NCBI RefSeq assembly: GCF_947493595.1
Contig: NZ_CANLRL010000001.1
Location: 496,001-560,000 of the forward strand
Source: an uncultured Shimia sp.
GTDB taxonomy: Bacteria; Pseudomonadota; Alphaproteobacteria; Rhodobacterales; Rhodobacteraceae
Length of the DNA: 64,000 nt
Direction: 5' to 3'
The notes under the pieces are model-generated. The model was not told the origin of the DNA. It ran no database searches and was given only the letters and a program-made list of their open reading frames with translations. The position numbers and the translations under genes were made by a program. Below, one piece after another: positions 61,918-64,000 of this stretch; positions within the stretch are counted from its first letter, which is position 1; the number at the start of each line of letters is the position of its first letter.

Positions 61918-63015
61918 ATGGGTCCTTTCCCACATGATGCGCCACGCGCCGAAATTTCTGATTTCAACCCAGCTGGCACCGACGGCTTTGAGTTTGTCGA
62001 GTTTGCCCACCCTGAACCGCAGGAGCTGCGCGATCTCTTCACCAAAATGGGCTACGTCCATGTTGCCAACCACAAGACCAAAGCCATCGAGCTGTGGCAG
62101 CAGGGCGATGTGACCTATATTCTGAACAATGAACCTGGCAGCTTTGGCCTGCGGTTTGTGGAAGAGCACGGTCCATGTGCACCGTCCATGGGGTGGCGTG
62201 TTGTGGATGCACAGAAAGCTTATGATCAAGCGGTGGCCAAAGGGGCCGAAGCCTATGACGCCGACGACAAAACACTGAATTGGCCCGCGATTAAAGGCAT
62301 CGGCGGCTCGCTGATTTACTTCACAGACCAGTATTTTGACACGTCGCCATTCAATGAAGAGTTCGACTGGATTGTGACATCTAAGCCGGAAGGCGACGGG
62401 TTCTTCTACCTCGATCACCTGACCCACAACGTGTTCAAAGGCAACATGGACACGTGGTTCAAATTCTACGGCGACCTGTTCAACTTCCGTGAAATCCGCT
62501 TCTTCGACATCGAAGGCAAATTCACCGGTCTGCGGTCCCGTGCGTTGACCTCGCCCTGTGGCAAAATCCGTATTCCAATCAATGAAGACCGCGGCGAAAC
62601 CGGTCAGATTGTGGCCTATCTGAAGAAATACAACGGTGAGGGCATTCAGCACATCGCCGTGGGCACGAACGACATCTACGGCTCCACCGACAAAATCGCT
62701 GACAAAGGCATCAAATTCATGCCTGGTCCCCCTGACGCCTACTACGATCTGTCCAAATCCCGCGTTGTGGACCATGAAGAGCCGCTTGATCGCATGAAAA
62801 AGCACGGCATCCTGATTGATGGTGAAGGCGTGGACGATGGTGGTGAGACCAAAATCCTGCTGCAGATCTTCTCCAAAACAGTGATTGGCCCGATCTTCTT
62901 TGAGTTCATTCAGCGTAAGGGTGACGACGGCTTTGGCGAAGGCAACTTCAAAGCGCTGTTTGAAAGCATCGAACAAGAGCAGATCAACAACGGTGAAATC
63001 GAAGCCGCCGAGTAA
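61918..63015 (+). CDS. hpd: 4-hydroxyphenylpyruvate dioxygenase
   Basis: Converts 4-hydroxyphenylpyruvate to homogentisate in tyrosine degradation. The 365-aa Fe(II) enzyme shows the metal ligands H167 (LDHLTHNV), H245 (IQHIAVG) and E329 (PIFFEFIQRKG). ATG 61918 follows AAAAGGAG. A terminator follows, so the homogentisate genes are not in the same transcript. Confidence 0.97.
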   Translation: MGPFPHDAPRAEISDFNPAGTDGFEFVEFAHPEPQELRDLFTKMGYVHVANHKTKAIELWQQGDVTYILNNEPGSFGLRFVEEHGPCAPSMGWRVVDAQKAYDQAVAKGAEAYDADDKTLNWPAIKGIGGSLIYFTDQYFDTSPFNEEFDWIVTSKPEGDGFFYLDHLTHNVFKGNMDTWFKFYGDLFNFREIRFFDIEGKFTGLRSRALTSPCGKIRIPINEDRGETGQIVAYLKKYNGEGIQHIAVGTNDIYGSTDKIADKGIKFMPGPPDAYYDLSKSRVVDHEEPLDRMKKHGILIDGEGVDDGGETKILLQIFSKTVIGPIFFEFIQRKGDDGFGEGNFKALFESIEQEQINNGEIEAAE

Positions 63016-63057
63016 GCTCTTTAAAGACATCTTTCCAACCGAGGTTGGAGCGAGGGA

Positions 63058-63093
63058 AGCGTCGTCCATTCATGCGGTGGGCGGCGCTTTTTT
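63058..63093 (+). terminator. Terminator after hpd
   Basis: Stem AAGCGTCGTCC / GGGCGGCGCTT with G-U pairs, followed by a T run. Confidence 0.75.
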
Positions 63094-63164
63094 GTCAAAA
63101 ACATTTTGATTTGGGTTGTTACACTTCTAAGCTGAACACAGTGTATTTTTTGAAGAGTGGTTCG

Positions 63165-64000
63165 ATGCTGAAATTTGCCCTTGGCACTATGAGTGCCCTG
63201 CTTGTGTCGTCAGCAGTTTTTGCTGCGGACATGACGATCTACACCGCTAAAAAGATCATCACGATGGAGGCCAACATACCCGAGGCAACGGCGGTGGCCG
63301 TGGCGGAGGGGCGGATTGTCTCTGTTGGCAGCTTGGACAGCCTAGAGGGTTTCATCAAAACCCACGGTGCGGTTGTGGATGATCAATTTGCCGACAAAGT
63401 GCTGATGCCGGGATTTATGGATCCGCATATTCACCCGTCTCTGCCGGCGGTGTTAACGCAGTTCCCGTTTCTTGCGCCGGATGACTGGCAGCTGCCTACC
63501 GGTGATTTTCCGGGGGTCAAAACCCATGACGCTTACATCGACCGTCTGAAGAAACTGGTCGCCTTACACGAAGCGTCTGACCATGACGCGGCGGTGCCAT
63601 TCATCGCCTGGGGCTATCACCAGCTGTGGCACGGAGACGTGAAACGCCCGCTGTTAAATGAGCTGTTCCCGGACACGCCGGTCATGCTGTGGCACCGTAG
63701 CTTCCATGAGGTGATTGGCAATGACGCGGCGTTTGCCCTGCTTGGCATCACCGAGGCGGATGCTCAGGTCTATCCAGAAGAGGCAAGTTGGGAAGACGGT
63801 CACTTCTGGGAAAACGGTGCCAAGGTGCTGGTCGCCAAAATGCCCTTTCTGTTTGCACCGGATCGCTATGGCAAAGGCATGGAAAACTTCTATGAGATGC
63901 TGCATCAGGCGGGGGTGACCACGGCACTTGATATGGGCACCGGCATATTTGGCGACCCGGTTGGAGAGATCGCCTTGATCCGTAGCACTGCGGAACGGGT
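63165..64000 (+). CDS. Secreted YtcJ-type amidohydrolase, truncated by window edge
   Basis: At least 278 codons are open to the right edge. It has a signal peptide (LKFALGTMSALLVSSAVFAAD), the start of an amidohydrolase barrel (TIYTAKKIITMEAN, VAEGRIVSVGSLDSL) and the metal-binding GFMDPHIHP. WHRSFHEVIGNDAAFALLGI also matches the amidohydrolase-3/YtcJ group. The substrate is unknown and the 3' part lies outside the window. Confidence 0.87.
   Translation, partial: MLKFALGTMSALLVSSAVFAADMTIYTAKKIITMEANIPEATAVAVAEGRIVSVGSLDSLEGFIKTHGAVVDDQFADKVLMPGFMDPHIHPSLPAVLTQFPFLAPDDWQLPTGDFPGVKTHDAYIDRLKKLVALHEASDHDAAVPFIAWGYHQLWHGDVKRPLLNELFPDTPVMLWHRSFHEVIGNDAAFALLGITEADAQVYPEEASWEDGHFWENGAKVLVAKMPFLFAPDRYGKGMENFYEMLHQAGVTTALDMGTGIFGDPVGEIALIRSTAER

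Overview
The window looks like chromosome from a marine Rhodobacteraceae (Roseobacter-group) alphaproteobacterium. The evidence is a GC-rich coding strand, DnaG next to RpoD, an NrdR/RibD/RibE/RibB-X/RibH/NusB riboflavin neighbourhood, a tRNA-His lacking the extra 5' G (an alphaproteobacterial trait), CarD/FdxA/S4/SUV3-like helicase in a row, a GTTC-N7-GTTC LexA box on mmcB, and GC-rich intergenic hairpin repeats. No rRNA, IS element, integrase, prophage or CRISPR array was seen.

Layout. 0-6.4 kb: dnaG, rpoD, an HlyU-like gene, three tandem paralogous lipoproteins and a YjbQ-type protein. 6.6-19.3 kb: riboflavin genes (nrdR-ribD, ribE, ribB-X/ribH/nusB) interrupted by an oppositely oriented capsule block (kpsS-kpsD-kpsC), a Cys-tailed ECF sigma factor, an M19 dipeptidase with a 3' frameshift and a GST. 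19.3-22.8 kb: an iodotyrosine-deiodinase-like flavoprotein, an ArsR/SRPBCC pair with two operator palindromes, SOS-regulated mmcB, small genes and tRNA-His. 23.1-29.7 kb: the most unusual block. It holds a cytoplasmic trypsin-fold protease (-), a YcaO protein translationally coupled to a SARP/TPR regulator (+), a 123-aa orphan protein (-) and an animal-type heme peroxidase (-). This may be an uncharacterised peptide-modification system.

30-41.5 kb: housekeeping (pseudouridine synthase, rpoH, DUF4167, prmC-prfA, agmatinase, M20 amidohydrolase, mazG, Fe3+-binding protein). 41.6-47.4 kb: an AT-rich acquired acyltransferase-like gene, a second M19 dipeptidase, small periplasmic proteins, MAPEG, and an HxlR regulator facing a frameshifted NmrA-type gene. 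47.4-55.0 kb: pepF, an FAH-family protein, an alpha/beta hydrolase coupled to an SCP2 protein, a TPR protein and a SUV3-like helicase. 55.0-64.0 kb: S4 protein, fdxA, carD with a hairpin-rich leader, a voltage-gated-type K+ channel with a zinc-ribbon tail, cobS/cobT, a CPA2 antiporter, an Lrp regulator divergent from hpd (tyrosine degradation), and a truncated amidohydrolase at the right edge.

Functional links: riboflavin genes feed flavin supply; KpsS and KpsC build a poly-Kdo linker and KpsD exports the capsule; PrmC methylates the release factor PrfA encoded just upstream; CobS and CobT act in the lower-ligand branch of B12 synthesis; three local regulators (ArsR, HxlR, Lrp) each have a palindrome in the adjacent promoter. 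All calls come from reading the sequence; no database search was run.
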